Assembly (NCBI GenBank): GCA_037974665.1
Contig: CM075770.1
Span: 94,670,850-94,734,849 of the forward strand
DNA length: 64,000 nt
From: Ehretia macrophylla
Taxonomy: Eukaryota > Streptophyta > Magnoliopsida > Boraginales > Ehretiaceae
Direction: 5' to 3'
Shown here piece after piece: positions 1-12,395 of the stretch. Both the position numbers and the translations under genes were made by a program. The first letter of the stretch is position 1; each line of letters opens with the position of its first letter. The notes under the pieces were generated by a model. That model ran no database searches. It was not told the DNA's origin and worked only from the letters and a program-made list of their open reading frames with translations.

Positions 1-670
1 GTACTCACAGATTCAGGATGATCAACCTGGATCATTCTAAGGGAGTGATTATTGTATAGATTCCTTATTACATATGTATGTCCCTTCTAACAAAGTCCAG
101 ACACCCAAATCACAGAGCTGTTGACCCATATATAAGATCTCACCCATAAGGACTCAAAGTGCAAGAACTTGAATTCGCCAGTTCATCCACATATGCTCAA
201 GATTGAGAGCAATGACCCACTTAGAAGTATGTAGGTATAGGTGACCTCTTTCTTCGATAGTACATATTTAGAGTATCACACCTAGGTGGTCCGTCTAATA
301 CATACACATGCATAAGTGAATTAAGTCTGGAACCCTATCCATGACCAAGGCAGATCACCCTATTGTAAAGGGAACTTATTCACAATAACTTCTACCATAA
401 TAGAGTGTCCAACTCTACTACCTAGTTATGGACTATATAGTTATGCTTGATAAGTACCCATGACTTAGACGTTCTGTACGTAACCACCACGTACGTAAGT
501 CAACACTTGAAAAAAGGACCTTACATACACATATATATATATAATAACTGTCAACCACATAAGAGAGAAACATGCTCATAAAAGTAAGATGACAGTAATT
601 ATGCGTTGTAAACATTCAGATATATCAATGACAATGTGCTAGTGGTCTTTTGGGCATACTATTCCCAATA
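1..670 (-). repeat. 3' LTR of copia A (partial)
   Basis: Matches 8600-9258 of the 5' LTR with scattered substitutions. The inner end reads TATTGGGAATA on the minus strand, where the 5' copy has TGTTGGGAATA, so the terminal TG is mutated to TA. A purine-rich minus-strand tract (GCAAGTGGGAGTC) lies directly upstream, as expected of a polypurine tract. The distal end lies outside the window. Confidence 0.8.
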
Positions 671-3063
671 GACTCCCACTTGCACGAAAGAGCACTAAGT
701 CACTCTACGTAACAACTTAACCCCCACTGACTCAATATCTACATAAGAGATCTTCTTCGAAAGAGTTTTATCAAGAGGATCTACTAAGTCACTCGCAAAG
801 GCAACTCAAACTATCACTATGTCTCCTTTCTGGACGTATCCCCAGAGTAAGTGATATATTCTCTCAAAGTGTTTACCTTTCTTATGATTCCTTTACTCTT
901 TATTCAAGTGCTAGTTTATTATATATTCAGCCTGGTAGACTAACATATAGTCTTTCATTTTCTGAAGATACTTGAATATATGTTATACCACTACCTAGTG
1001 ATCATGTCCTATGTTTGACTGTAGTCTTGGTTTAATACTCAACATGATGAATATGAGACTGCCAATTGCTAGCACACATGGAATCCGTCTTATGCCTACT
1101 TTCTTATCAGATATTTCAGGGCACTGATATTTGGAAAGCGTAACTCCAAGCTGGAAGGACAACAAACCCTTTCTGGAGTTTTACATGTTAAACTTAACCA
1201 ATATCTTCTCACATATGTAGCTTGGGATAACGCTGGTTCCTTGTTTTAGTAATCTCGTATGATTTTAATCCCTAAAACACAACTAGCTTCTCTTAAGTCC
1301 TACATTAACGATTTGAGAAGACAGCCAAACTTCTTTAGATGACGACATCCTTACAACGTCCCCAATTAGTAGGATGTAATCCACATGAAGACAAGTAATA
1401 CAACAGCGTTACTATTCCTTTTCTTGTACATGCATGGATCATCAATGTTTTGCTCAAAATCAAAGACTTTGACTGTTACATTGAATGGAATATTCCAAGT
1501 CCTAGATTCTTGCTTAAATCCACAGATGGACCTCTAAAGCTTATTGACCAAATTCTTTTGGCATTTCGCAATGGATTTGCTTGGTTTCTTTATATAGATG
1601 CCTACGTTAGGATTTCCATAAAGGAATACAATCCTGACGATCATTTGGCATATCTCGTAGTCACAATAACAAGTGATGGCTAAGAGAATACTTATGGACT
1701 TTTAGCATGGCTACTAGTGGGAAAATCTCCTCACAGTCGATACCCTCTTTAGAGTGTATTCTTTCACCACGAGCCTAGTTATCCTGTCCATTCATCTCTT
1801 ACTCTTGTAGACCCATTTGCACACCTAGGTTTTACCCTTTCCAAGTATAACTACAATATCATAGACTAAATTGGAATACGCGAACCCCAACTCAAATTTC
1901 ATTGCCTTGTGCCAATGGTTAAGATCTACGTCCGTTACTGCTTCACCGTTACTAGTGGATTTGTCAACTTGATTGGAGACTGCCTTGAAAGGCTCTCTAT
2001 AGTATCAATCTGGTTGTCTTAATATTCCCCCACTACGATAAGGCTCTGGGGTATTTAAAAGAATTCATTGTTTCGTTTACAGGTATAGTAGAAGTCTCAA
2101 TAGAAACTTCTTTTATTTCAGTTTCTGAACTTAACTCTTAATGGATTATACCATCATTCTCTGAGTATCAAGCATAGTACTTATGAGCACCATTTGCTCC
2201 TTAGAATGGTAGAATATTCCACCACTTGTTCTTTTAGAATATTCTATGAAACGACACAACTTGGACTTTAGCTCCAGCTAAGAAGTAGAGCTACTCAGTA
2301 TATAAGCTGGATACCCCTATATGTAGATATGCCTTATATTGGGCTTGCGGTCTGTCCATAACTCACAAGGTATCTTGGGTACTGATTTAGAAGACACTTA
2401 GTTCAAGATGTATGTAGCCATTTCTAAAGCTTATCCTAAAACCGATATGGGTAAAGTCATGTGACTCATCATAGATTTTACCATATCCACTGGGTTTTGA
2501 TTTCGTCTCTTAGATACACCATTCTATTGAGGAGTACTAGGTGTAGTCCACTAAGACAATTCCCTTTTGTATATGATTACCTACAAACCCACCCGAGAGG
2601 CACTAAAACCTCATCGCTCTAGTATGCTCATGGGTCCACCATACAGATCAGTGTGCACCAATTCTAACATTATTCTTGTCCTATGCCATTTGGAAGAATA
2701 TGGCCTCTCGGCCATCTTTTCTTCTAGGCAAGATTCATACTGAGCCTATGGTTCGAGATCTAATGAGTCCAATAGCCCATCCTCAACCAACCTCTGAATC
2801 TGTTCAGGTTTATATGACTCGAATCATAGGTTCCACAAGTACAAGCCATTAGTGGATGAAATCTTTCTTTTCTAAAAGGAACTTGAGTATTCAGAATCTA
2901 CATAATCGTAAATTGGAAATAGTCGGATATAGATAGAATAAATATATCATGCATACTTCCAGACTTACGAAAACCTTTCTATTAATAGTAAAACGAAATG
3001 AAAGTTTAACAAAAGTAATATTTTAAAACAAACATCAAAACTTAAACTTTCTCATGTCTGGAT
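671..3063 (-). pseudogene. Copia A pol remnant (reverse transcriptase and RNase H)
   Basis: No open frame survives, but short stretches read as copia pol on the minus strand. Around 1385-1470 a stretch of about 25 residues contains DFEQNIDDPCMYKK and a hydrophobic run, matching the region just before the YVDD box of copia reverse transcriptase. At the VDD position the frame is broken and reads FMWIT. Near 740-790 the minus strand reads like the conserved DPL end of copia RNase H. The order fits an element whose 3' LTR starts at 670. Many stops and frameshifts; not functional. Confidence 0.6.
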
Positions 3064-5388
3064 TGAAACAACCCGATCCCTCACGGAATCAAGTCCCGAT
3101 GTAACAACCCGATCTAATCCCTAAGGCAAGAAACGAGAGAAAACGAATGGAGTTTCCCCTGTACTATGGACAATCTAATTCTTGTTGAAACAGTCTCAAT
3201 AGCAAGCATTCAACAAAAACATAATTATTTAAAGTCCATACATCCATTTAGCTCATATTTTTACAATTCAAGCTTTTTAACATTACAAGACCAAGCCAAA
3301 TTAAACATGCATTTATTACATTTCCACAATAATTATTAAAGTCTCAATGACCTCCTAACATTAACAAGACAAAATTTAGGAGCTGTCATGAGCCAAATGG
3401 AACTTTAATGCAAAGTAGGCCCAAACAACTTTGCAAAGCACTTCAAAAGCCACCTTGTATACCAGAAATTGTTTAAGAAAATGAGTGAGCAACCATGTGC
3501 TCAGTGAGGGGGGACAAGTACGGGGAGGTTTGAAAACCTTTTCATGAATGCACATATACCAAACAATATAATTCAATTAACAAATACACAATAAACAAGC
3601 ACGAGAGTCTAACATGAAATACAAGGCAATCATTCAAGCATTAAGAAACTAAATAAACACTTATAAAAAGAATACAACTCTACTTGTTGAAGCTGCTCTT
3701 CATTCCGCTTCCACGAACACTTTAACACTTAAATGCTTGTCGGCATCCCCTTATTACTCCCGTTAGGGTACTCCGGATGTACCTCGATAACCTACGACCT
3801 AATACCCCAAGACCTTCAATGACCAAGCGAGTGAGGGAATAAGACGTGGAAGTTGTGCAACCAATCACTAGCAAGCCTGTTGCCACCCAGTGAAGCCACA
3901 ATACCATGTCTTGCTTAAAATTGCAACCTTAGCTAACGCTCAATAGATCACTTTAATAATCATTTAATAAGCACGTAAAATGAGGGAAAAACAAAGTAGG
4001 TTGCCCCTCAAGCATTTAAGAATTGATAATCAATATAACCAATAAGGCATTCAAGCATTAGGTAAACAATATAACCACTAAAGCATTTACAATTGATAGT
4101 TCAATTAACTCTTGCATTTAAACATTTAAGCAATCAATATAACTCATGAACATTCACGTACTTAGCTTTAACAAGTAAACTACATTTCACTTAGACATTC
4201 ATTATGGCAATCAAGTATTCACACATTCAAGTAAACATCATAACCAATAAAGCATTCACATCTGTTAACTCAATCAACTCATGTAGGCCTTAACTAGTTC
4301 AGTTATCAATCTTAATGTTCTTTAAAAACTCTGAAACTGCACAAAAATTTAGTTCATTAAATGTAGATGGGTTTAACATCAAACAGATCTCGATTCGGAG
4401 CTATAGTCAACAAGATACAACCTCTAGAAGTTCATTGCGCAATCTGCCCTGCACCTATGTGAGAACATAACCTCACTGAAATTGATTTAAAACAGCACCT
4501 TAACCTCAAAATTAGCTCATGTACCAAACATAGAGTTTGTTCTACTATAAATCTAGTTCAATATATCTGAAATTCAGCCTCATTCATTAAGGTTTACCTC
4601 ATCAAAACATCTATGCTAAAATAGTGTGCAGGATTCTCTTTTAAGCCTTGTTTTGCTAGCTTGTTTAATTCTATTTGTTGCTTGCTATTTGTATGAGCTA
4701 AAACATTCATCTAAGCACTTAAACAAACACTTAATCTTCATGTTTCAACTAACTCAAGCCATAAACAACAACACTATATACACTCAAAGTTTTAGCAATC
4801 CATAACAAACTAGTCATCCACAGCACAATTACTTCACAATAATTAAGCTAGCATGCAAAGTTCATGGTTTAACTCAACATTTCATAACTTACACTTAATT
4901 TACCACTCTTTAAACTACAAAAATATGCATGAAAACATGAAGCCCCTCACCTATTCTTTGTAGAGATTGCACAAATGAGCTAAAGCTTGAGCAAAAATGG
5001 CAATTTCCTTCACTTTCTTCTTCTTTTTCTTCCTTCTTCTCACGGTTCCAAGCTCTCTTCTTTTTTCTTTTTTTTTTCTTTCCTCAACCAATTCTAAGAG
5101 CTTCTATTTCTTGTTTTTGTTGTTTTGTTATTATAGAGCTTAGTTGGGCTTCAAAGTATGCTTAAAGAATTAATTGGCCCACAACTAGTTTGGGCTAATC
5201 ATTTGGGCTTTCTTATGTTCTAATTCTCTGCAAAATGCACTTATTTGCCAATAACTATTTAATATTCTACTTCCAATTACCATTATTTCAAATTACGACA
5301 ATACAATTAAGGTACGTTTCGATTCATATAATAAGAACAAGACAATTAAATGCAAACAAAAATGTTGTCTTTGAGTTCGGGCGTCACA
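3064..5388 (-). mobile_element. Solo LTR, 2.3 kb, Del/Tekay-like family, nested in copia A
   Basis: The + strand starts TGAAACAACCCG and ends GGGCGTCACA, so the minus-strand LTR begins TGTGACGCCCGAAC. The flanks are TGGAT (3059-3063) and TGGAC (5389-5393), a target duplication with one mismatch. Landmarks shared with the LTRs at 52246, 59521 and 63802 are a GGAGT-TCCCCTGT block just inside the end, a CTCAGTGAGGG block and a GTACTCCGGATGTACC block. No coding sequence lies between the ends and no second LTR is adjacent, so this is a solo LTR left by recombination. The family name is inferred from the TGTAACACCC-type ends and large LTR size, as in Del/Tekay chromoviruses; no pol gene is present to prove it. 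Confidence 0.7.
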
Positions 5389-7737
5389 TGGACCACGATA
5401 AATATTGTCTAATTCTAAAAACTCTATCACTAAAGATTCCAACTTTAACGTCTTAGATGTTCTTCTACTTCTTTTTCCTCCCACTACGTTACTGCCCTTT
5501 GCCCTTTTAGTTTTTTCGTTTACCCTTTCTTCTTCAAACCTTCCGTTTAAGGCTTAAATCTAGAAGAAATAGCTTGGGCCTTAAATTGCATGATGGCCTC
5601 AGTTGCATGAAGCTCTTTCATCAGCTTTAGAAGCCCCATGTTCATCTGGCTCATATTAAGCCTGAACTAGAAGAAGGATTCTGACAACGTTTCAAGCACC
5701 ATGTCCACATATCTGGCAGTGTCGATCTGGGCCCCCAAGACTTTAACAATGTTTGAAGTTGTCCATCATCTTGAGAACATGTTCACAAATGGATGACTCT
5801 TCAGCCATCTTGGTTGTCATGATTTCAATATTAGTGGCTATGTTCTTATGTTAGTCGCCAATATGTCAAACATAAAGGCTAGCATGTAGCACTTGGCCAT
5901 GCTATCTACCCCTTTGCCACTTCTCATGGGCCTCCCTTTGGGCATCAGTAGAATTATCCCTCAGTTGAGGGCAAGGCTAAGTCAAGACATACTTGTATCC
6001 ATCTACAGTGAGTACTATGTCAAGCTTTCTCTTCCAATCACTAAGTTTGGACTAGACAGCTTATCATTCGAAAGAATAGCCGACAAATGATTGAAAGAAC
6101 CTGTCATATTATTTAGATATCCATGCAACATAATTAAGTATGAGCAAATTATGTAAGACCTATATATATGAATCATGAATGCAAGTGCACAAAACATAGA
6201 TAACCATTTTAATTATGACTAGTGCCCTAGTAATTACTCTTATAATTTCTAAGTTTGGCTTCCCGAGATCTGATAGCACTTACTCCGTAGGGAAGTTACT
6301 ACCTATCTTGAGTCGAGTATAAATACCTTTCCTTATAAGATTTCTTATATAATTCAGACTCGAGCCTCCGTAGGGAGGTTACTCTTATCAATATCTATAA
6401 GGTTTTCTATAGCCTAGAACTCTACTGTAGGGTGGTCGCTCCACAAATATCTTTTCTTTGAATTCTCAATTTTAGATCATTTTGCTAAGTCTAGGAATAA
6501 TGTCACCCTCCGTAGGGAGCATACCGCATGGTAAGGCAAGATGACATCACCCTTTAACATGATCCGGACATGGAAAGCCGTGGGATTTTCTTGTTTCCTC
6601 TCCCACTTGATTATTTAGACTAAGGGTTTTTACTTATGTGATTTTCTTCAATAGTTAATTTTGGTTTTTTCCAAAAAAATTAGATTAAAGCCTATAATCA
6701 TTTTTTCTAAAACCTTCAAGTATAATAGTTAAATAATATAAACCTAATCCGGGTTATTATCCTAACCCTAGGTAAGGCTTTCTATAAGTTTCTAGTCAGG
6801 TCTAGATTTCAAAGACAAAATAGTCATATTAATATTTTCCTTAACCAATTTCATTCTCTAATTTAATTAATCTTTAGATTTTAATATTTCTAGTCTAATG
6901 TCTAAATTAACTATTTGACTTGACTATCAAGAACTTAATTTTTTTTATACTTATAGAATTGCCTATAATTTAATCCTATAAGGTAAACTCAATACTAAAC
7001 AATTTTGCATATTTAAATAAAGATAAACTAATTATGTAAAAACACATAATTTAGCAAAATTGATTTTATGGCATTTAATAAAAAATTAATTATTAATTAC
7101 TACCCTAAATAATATTTTACACTTTGCCAAAACAAAGTATTTGTAAAATCATCATTATTATTTCTCTCATAATCTATGTGAATAAATAATAACACAATAA
7201 AATAAATAAAATAAAATAATATATAAAAAAGTAGGAGACACGCGCGTGAGAGCGTGTTTCTTCACGTGCTCGCGCGTGTTCCCAATTTTTTTTTTTTGTC
7301 TTTTGTGTTGTCTAAATCCTTGGTTTTCTTGGATTAACTACTACGAGTTAACTAATCCAATTCTATAACCAATATTCGCATTAATATGAATTTTTAAATT
7401 TGCATTGAAATTTTTATCGCGAAATTTCAGGAAAACTAATTTCCATAAATTTCTTTAATTCTAGGGTGTTTAAAGTGGTTTCAAAAACTATTAGTTATAA
7501 CCTTTTAAACTACTATTAAATAAATAATTTAATCCAAGTTCAATTACTAATCCAAAACCACATGCAAATTAATTACCAATAATTAATTTTAATAAACATA
7601 AAAACTAATAAGAACACATAATTCCATGCATCAAAAACATTAAACAAATCTGAATTTTTCAGTGTTTTTAAATTATTTCTTAGTTCTACTACTAAACAAT
7701 TAAACTCGTTTAACTATTTCATGATTTAATTCGTAGT
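5389..7737 (-). pseudogene. Copia A gag remnant and leader
   Basis: Minus-strand reading of about 5560-5830 resembles the copia gag core (UBN2 family): the segment around 5610-5680 reads like the NMNKMN-type stretch followed by a leucine-rich helix common in copia gag. The frame is broken many times. The rest, to the primer-binding site, is very AT-rich and shows no readable protein. It contains a short GC island near 7237-7275 with alternating CGCG and GTG. Confidence 0.45.
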
Positions 7738-7750
7738 GGCTCTGATACCA
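7738..7750 (-). other. Primer-binding site of copia A
   Basis: The minus strand reads TGGTATCAGAGCC, the 13-nt complement of the 3' end of plant initiator tRNA-Met. It lies one base inside the 5' LTR end (7752), the normal position. Confidence 0.9.
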
Positions 7751-7751
7751 T

Positions 7752-9258
7752 TGAAAGGAAACATTATAGCACATTAATCAAATTCTATAATTACAAGAAT
7801 AAGGCAGAAACATTCATGCATGGATCTTTAAAATGAATAAAGCATGAAATAGTTACTTAAATATCTAAACAATTTATAGTTTAATTATAAAAGTAAATAA
7901 AGTTTTCATGAATACTTTTATCACGAAGAACGATGAAAGAAAACTTCACCTTTAATGAAGAGGTTGTTCCACACGCCTGGAACAATGCTTCTACTCCTCA
8001 ACTGTGATCTTTCCCTATATTCTAAATTCCTAACTTAAGTGTTGATCAAGTTGTGGGACTTGATCTTATTAAACTAAACTAAAAGAAAAACTATTTCGAG
8101 TTTCTTCAAAAGTTGAACCTTACTTGTAAGAGAGAAAGAGAGATCTCAAAGGAGATGGTGCAATTGTAGAATTTGGAATAGAAGCCTTTATATAGGTGAA
8201 AATATGCAAGGTAATCCTGTCTAAAAACAGAATCCAAAAGAGTAAAATATTAGGACTTTGAATTATCCTTTAATTCCATAATAAAATAGAAATCTTTTTA
8301 CACCTTGCGTTCATACTGGCCTAGCTCACAGAGCCAAACCACACGCCTAAGGCTATGTGGGGCGCCTAGCCCATTTCGTCTTGCCTCGAGCCGCGAACCA
8401 ATGGCTATGGCTCAATCCTCTAAGCTCTATCCAATTTAATTAATTAATTCTAATTAATTCCAAAGTCCAAATCTAGTCTACTATTTAAGAATAGAGTCTT
8501 TCTCCAATTATAGAAAAACTATCACATTTTTTACTACATCTTGTTTACCTTAGAACCTCTAACCCATAATCAACCATCCTCCGGAAGTTATCCATTTGAC
8601 CACGGGAGCGACCCACAAGGGAGTGATTATTATATAGATTTCTTATTGTATATGCATGTCTCTTCTAACCAAGTCCAGACACCCAAATCATAGAGTTGTT
8701 GACCCATATATAAGATCTCACCCATAGTAACTCAAAGTGTAAGAACTTGACTTCATCAGTTCATCCACATATGTTCAAGATTAAAAGCAATGACCCACTT
8801 AGAAGCTTGTAGGTATAGGTGACCTTTTTCTTCGATAATATGTATTTAGAGTATCACACCTACAGTGGTCCGTCCAATGCATATACATGTATAAGTGAAG
8901 TAAGTCTGAAACCCTATCCATGACCAAGGAAGATCACCCTACTGTAAAGGGAACTTATTTACAATAATTTCTACCATAGTAGAGTATCCAACTCTACTAC
9001 TTAGTTACGGACTATATAGTTCTACTTGACAAGTAACCATGACTTGGACCTTCTGTACGTAACTACCATGTACCTAAGTCAACATTTGAAGCAAGGACCC
9101 TACATACACACATACATACATATATATATATATTATAGTCAACCATATAAGAGAGAAACATGCTTTTAGAAGTAAGATAACAGTAATTATGCATTGCAAA
9201 CATTAAGATATATCAATAACAATTTGCTTGTGGTCTTTTGGGTATATTATTCCCAACA
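7752..9258 (-). repeat. 5' LTR of copia A (1507 bp)
   Basis: The minus strand starts TGTTGGGAATA at 9258 and ends CTTTCA at 7752, followed by the primer-binding site. The right part repeats the sequence at 1-670. A TATATAAAGG box lies on the minus strand at 8185-8194. A short TA-rich microsatellite (about 9112-9135) corresponds to a similar run near 530-545 in the other copy. Confidence 0.85.
8185..8194 (-). promoter_or_regulatory. TATA box of the copia A LTR
   Basis: TATATAAAGG on the minus strand, in the middle of the LTR, where the U3/R boundary would be expected. Position and motif only; no transcript evidence. Confidence 0.5.
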
Positions 9259-9619
9259 TTCCCTGCCAGCACTTATACTTCCTTTGTACTTCTCAGGGGC
9301 TCGAGGTCTAAAATCGCTTGAACTTTTTTTGGGTTAGCCTTAATTCCCCTGCTGGTCACCATAAACCCCAGGAATTTCCCTGCCTTGACCCCGTAAGTGC
9401 ACTTTTCCAGGTTTAGTTTAATGCCGACCTTACCCATGATTGAAAAGGCTTCCGCCAGGTCATCCATATGTGTCCGAGCATCCCTGCTTTTGACCAGCAT
9501 ACCATTGACGTAGATCTCTATGTTGCGACCGATCTGCTATAAGAAAACCCTGTTCACCATCCTCTAATAGGTCGCTCATGTATTCTTGAGTTCGAATGAC
9601 ATTACCTTATAGTAATAGA
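9259..9619 (-). pseudogene. Gypsy reverse transcriptase, C-terminal part
   Basis: Minus-strand reading from about 9500 gives MLVKSRDARTHMDDLAEAF, the region directly after the YxDD catalytic box in gypsy RT, then KLNLEKCTYGV and GKFLGFMVTSRGIKANPKK, the conserved thumb entry. The catalytic box just upstream is damaged: where YIDDM is expected the minus strand reads ...IYVNG followed by M. The segment stops at 9258 where the copia A LTR begins. On the other side it resumes at 10554 beyond the hAT element. Confidence 0.8.
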
Positions 9620-10553
9620 CAGGAGCGGTCCCAGGATTTCAATATGCGGGGGATGGGGGGACAAGGCGAGATTTAGTTAAAAAGACTAACGATATAGTAT
9701 ATTGTAAATACAAACACATATAAACAATACTATTCATACTTTAGCCTCAAAATAAATTTAACATTATTAGAATAGTTAAATAAATGAATTTGATAAATCT
9801 GAATTTAATTAATTACGTTCATATATATCTAATAAAAAATATTATCCATACAAAAAATCTCTTAAATTTATCATGTATAAAGAAATTCTAAAATTACCTA
9901 GCATAAAAAATAAATAAAAAAGCAAACTAAAATATATTAACAGAAAGTACCAATGTTTTATAAAAATTTGACCATGAAAATATCATCTAACATAAAATAT
10001 ACATTATAAAAAACTACTACTACTCTACAAGTATGTCGGACAAAATTGCTTACCTTAATCTCTTTGTTAGTGTTGTGACTCTAAATATTCACCTATTAAC
10101 AACATAGAAAATAGCATTAAGAAAAAAATAATGCATAAAATTACTATGGAAAAAAAATTAACTACAATACAAACTCTTTAAAAAAAAAAGACAAGATTCA
10201 AGAACTACCTAATAAAAAAATCGTTGGAATTGCAGAATTATAGACTTTGTAGGAGAGAATGGAAAAAAATCCAGAATGGCGATTTGAGAAAGTGAGAAGA
10301 GTTCAGTGCTAATTTCCTCTTTTTTTTGGCTATCATGTACAGCTGCAAAGTCAAAAGTGCCTTTTTTTTCTTCTTTATTAAATTCAAATGGCAGCATCAT
10401 GATTAGCAAAAAAACAAAGCATCATGATTAGCAAAAAAAAATTGGAGGGGCCTATAAATATTTTTTTTTAAAAAATATAACTAAATTTTTTTTAAAAATT
10501 ATAAAATTAGGGGTGCTCGGGCTCTCTCCAGTCTCTACCTAGGATCGCCTCTG
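9620..10553. mobile_element. Non-autonomous hAT-type element (934 bp)
   Basis: The left end is CAGGAGCGGTCCCAGG; the reverse complement of the right end is CAGAGGCGATCCTAGG, 12 of 16 matching. The flanking 8-mers are GTAATAGA (9612-9619) and GCAATAGA (10554-10561), an 8-bp target duplication with one difference, the size made by hAT transposases. The interior is AT-rich, has a 22-bp direct repeat near 10390-10440, and encodes no transposase. Removing it rejoins two parts of the gypsy RT. Confidence 0.8.
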
Positions 10554-11127
10554 GCAATAGACCCCTCGATTTGTGATGAAGGATGTCTTCTCCTCATCCT
10601 CGAGAGCCATCTGAATATGGTTATACCCCTTGAAGGCATCCATGAAGCTCAACATCTTACACCCTGAGGTGACATCTACCATTTGATCGATCCTCGACAA
10701 GGGATAACAGTCCTTTGGATAGGCCTTGTTGAGCTCGATGAAGTCTATACACAATCTCCACTTGCCCCTCCTTTCAATACTAGCACCACATTGGCTAACC
10801 AGGTCGGGTAATCAACTTCTCTTATGTGATTGGCTTTCCATAATTCATTACTTCTTCCTGAATGATCTGATTTTTATCGGCGTAAAAGTGCCGACACTTT
10901 TGTTTAATGGGCCAAAAGGCTGGGTCTACATTCAATCGATGTATCACTACTTTCGAATCTATCCCTGTCATGTCAGTTCCAGACCAAGCAAATTTATTGA
11001 CATTTAATGTAAGAAAATTCGTTATTCCTTCTTTCATGTCTAGACTAAGCTTGTTGCCGAGCTTGACTTGCTTGTTCTGTCCTACCTCAACCTCTATCAA
11101 TTCCTCAGTTGGGGTGGCTTTCTTCAC
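10554..11127 (-). pseudogene. Gypsy reverse transcriptase, N-terminal part, and protease-RT linker
   Basis: Minus-strand reading 10754-10539 contains MCIDFIELNKAYPKDCYPLS (RT motif 'DYRxLNKxxxKDxxPLP') and MLSFMDAFKGYNHIQMA (RT motif with the first catalytic aspartate). Upstream, 11127-10822, is the spacer with GTDMTGIDSKVVIHRLNVDP, the 'M.GI...v..H.L..dp' segment that precedes RT in Tat/Athila elements. A frameshift separates spacer and RT near 10760-10820. The RT is split by the hAT element after the TNRGVYC stretch. Confidence 0.8.
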
Positions 11128-11169
11128 TTCCTTGCCTTTCTTGGCCTTTTTCTTTGGAATATCGACTTG

Positions 11170-11859
11170 TCACGCCTCCACTTTCTGTATGCTCAAAGCG
11201 GCGGCATAACACTCCTGGGCCTTCCTCTGGTCACCTCGGACCATGGTTATTCCCGATGGGGTCGGATACTTTAGAGTCAAATGATAGGTCGACGCCATGA
11301 CCCAGAATTTTGCCAGAGCCACTCTTCCCAAGATGGCGTTGTATGCCGACGGGCAATCAATGACAACGAACTCCAGCAACTCAATTCGAGCTGAATCTCG
11401 TCGACCTAGGGTAAGGGTCAAGGTAATAACCCCTTCAAGTAAGAATTCTTCCCTAGTGAAACCTAACAATGTCCCACTTATGGGTCTTAGACTACTCCTG
11501 CTCAAATCGATCCTCTGAAAAGCTTGATAGAACAGTACCTTAGTCGAGCTGCCTATATCAGTCATAATCCTCCTGACTAGGATATCCCCTATTTGGGTAG
11601 CAATAAGCAGCAGATCATCGTGAGGAACGATCAGACCCTCAAGATCGACGTCTGTAAAAGTGATATGCTCATTTAAGCATTGCTTCTTCGTATGTGGGTC
11701 ATACCGACCTGACCTCCGGTATGCTGCCCTTGCTGCTTTGTTATCTCCTCCCGAGGCTATGCCTCTGGTGATCATATCTACCTCCCTGATGGGTCCTCCT
11801 TGCTCCCGTTGAGGGCTCCGCTCTCTCTCATGCCTTGGGCTCATTTCCCTCTCTCTCAT
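11170..11859 (-). pseudogene. Gypsy aspartic protease region
   Basis: An open stretch of 229 codons. It contains ITFTDVDLEGLIVPHDD followed by VRRIMTDIGSSTKVLF. In Tat/Athila elements this is the retropepsin site, usually V-D-x-G-S-S; here D-I-G-S-S is preserved. It continues to DCPSAYNAILGRVALAKFW, the standard 'YN.ILGR..L' C-terminal part. Its upstream end overlaps the gag frame at a 28-bp tandem duplication (11829-11884), which shifts the frame between gag and protease. Confidence 0.75.
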
Positions 11860-11884
11860 GCCTTGGGCTCATTTCCCTCTCTCT
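11829..11884. repeat. 28-bp perfect tandem duplication (2 units)
   Basis: Two identical 28-bp units (11829-11856 and 11857-11884) in the gag-protease spacer of the gypsy element. Because 28 is not a multiple of three, the duplication puts gag and protease in different frames. Confidence 0.9.
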
Positions 11885-12065
11885 CCTAAATTCAGGAGCA
11901 TTCTCTCTTTTGATATATTGCCCTAAGTGGCCTTGTCGAATTAGAGCCTCGATCTCATTCTTGAGCTCCAGATAGTCATCAGTCATATGCCCGTGATCAT
12001 TGTGATAACGGAAGAATTTATCCTGAGGTCTTTTGTCGAGTCTAGCCCTCATCGGTAGCGGTGGT

Positions 12066-12320
12066 GTAACGCCCCAGACCCAGCTCCCACGCCTGCAGGA
12101 TACACCCCGCCCATAGGGGACGAGCGTGCATCGAGGCCATGGCGAACCTGCCCGAAAGCGCACTATGTACGTATTGTCCGCTTTGGTGCCCATACACCTC
12201 ACGATTTTGTCGCCTCCCAGCCACTGCCAGGAAAACGCGCGTACACGATACGAGGGCACTTACCCTTATATCAAGTAGCCCAGTCTCGCCCGCGTCCGAT
12301 GTGGGATGCGATTCCTCACA
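12066..12320 (-). repeat. TRIM 3' LTR
   Basis: 255 bp, about 96% identical by eye to the right-hand copy. Its + strand right end (CCGATGTGGGATGCG..CTCACA) is the minus-strand LTR start TGTGAGGAATCG. Confidence 0.8.
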
Positions 12321-12395
12321 TTCACCCCTCTTTAAGGAGGCCCGCGCCCTCGCGGGCTAACGGCACAAAGGACACGTCCGCTCTAATACCACCTT

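Larger units (their letters stand above)
1..9258 (-). mobile_element. Ty1/copia element A, degenerate, runs off the left edge
   Basis: Minus-strand copia retrotransposon. Its 5' LTR is on the right (7752-9258), followed leftward by a primer-binding site, a decayed gag-pol region, a polypurine tract (minus strand of about 671-683) and the start of the 3' LTR (670 down to 1). The two LTR copies are clearly the same sequence over hundreds of bases, for example around 40-110 and 8618-8690. Without the nested solo LTR at 3064-5388, the internal region is about 4.7 kb, normal for copia. The coding region is full of stops and frameshifts, so the element is dead. Its right end abuts gypsy reverse-transcriptase sequence, so it probably inserted into that gypsy element. 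The target duplication cannot be checked because the other flank is outside the window. Confidence 0.85.

Noticed and set aside
433-615. Short minus-strand open frame
   Set aside because: Falls inside the copia A LTR; no conservation expected.
7738-7750. tRNA gene fragments at TGGTATCAGAGCC-type sites (also 22276, 45439, 57927)
   Set aside because: Only 9-13 nt, directly beside LTR ends; they are primer-binding sites.
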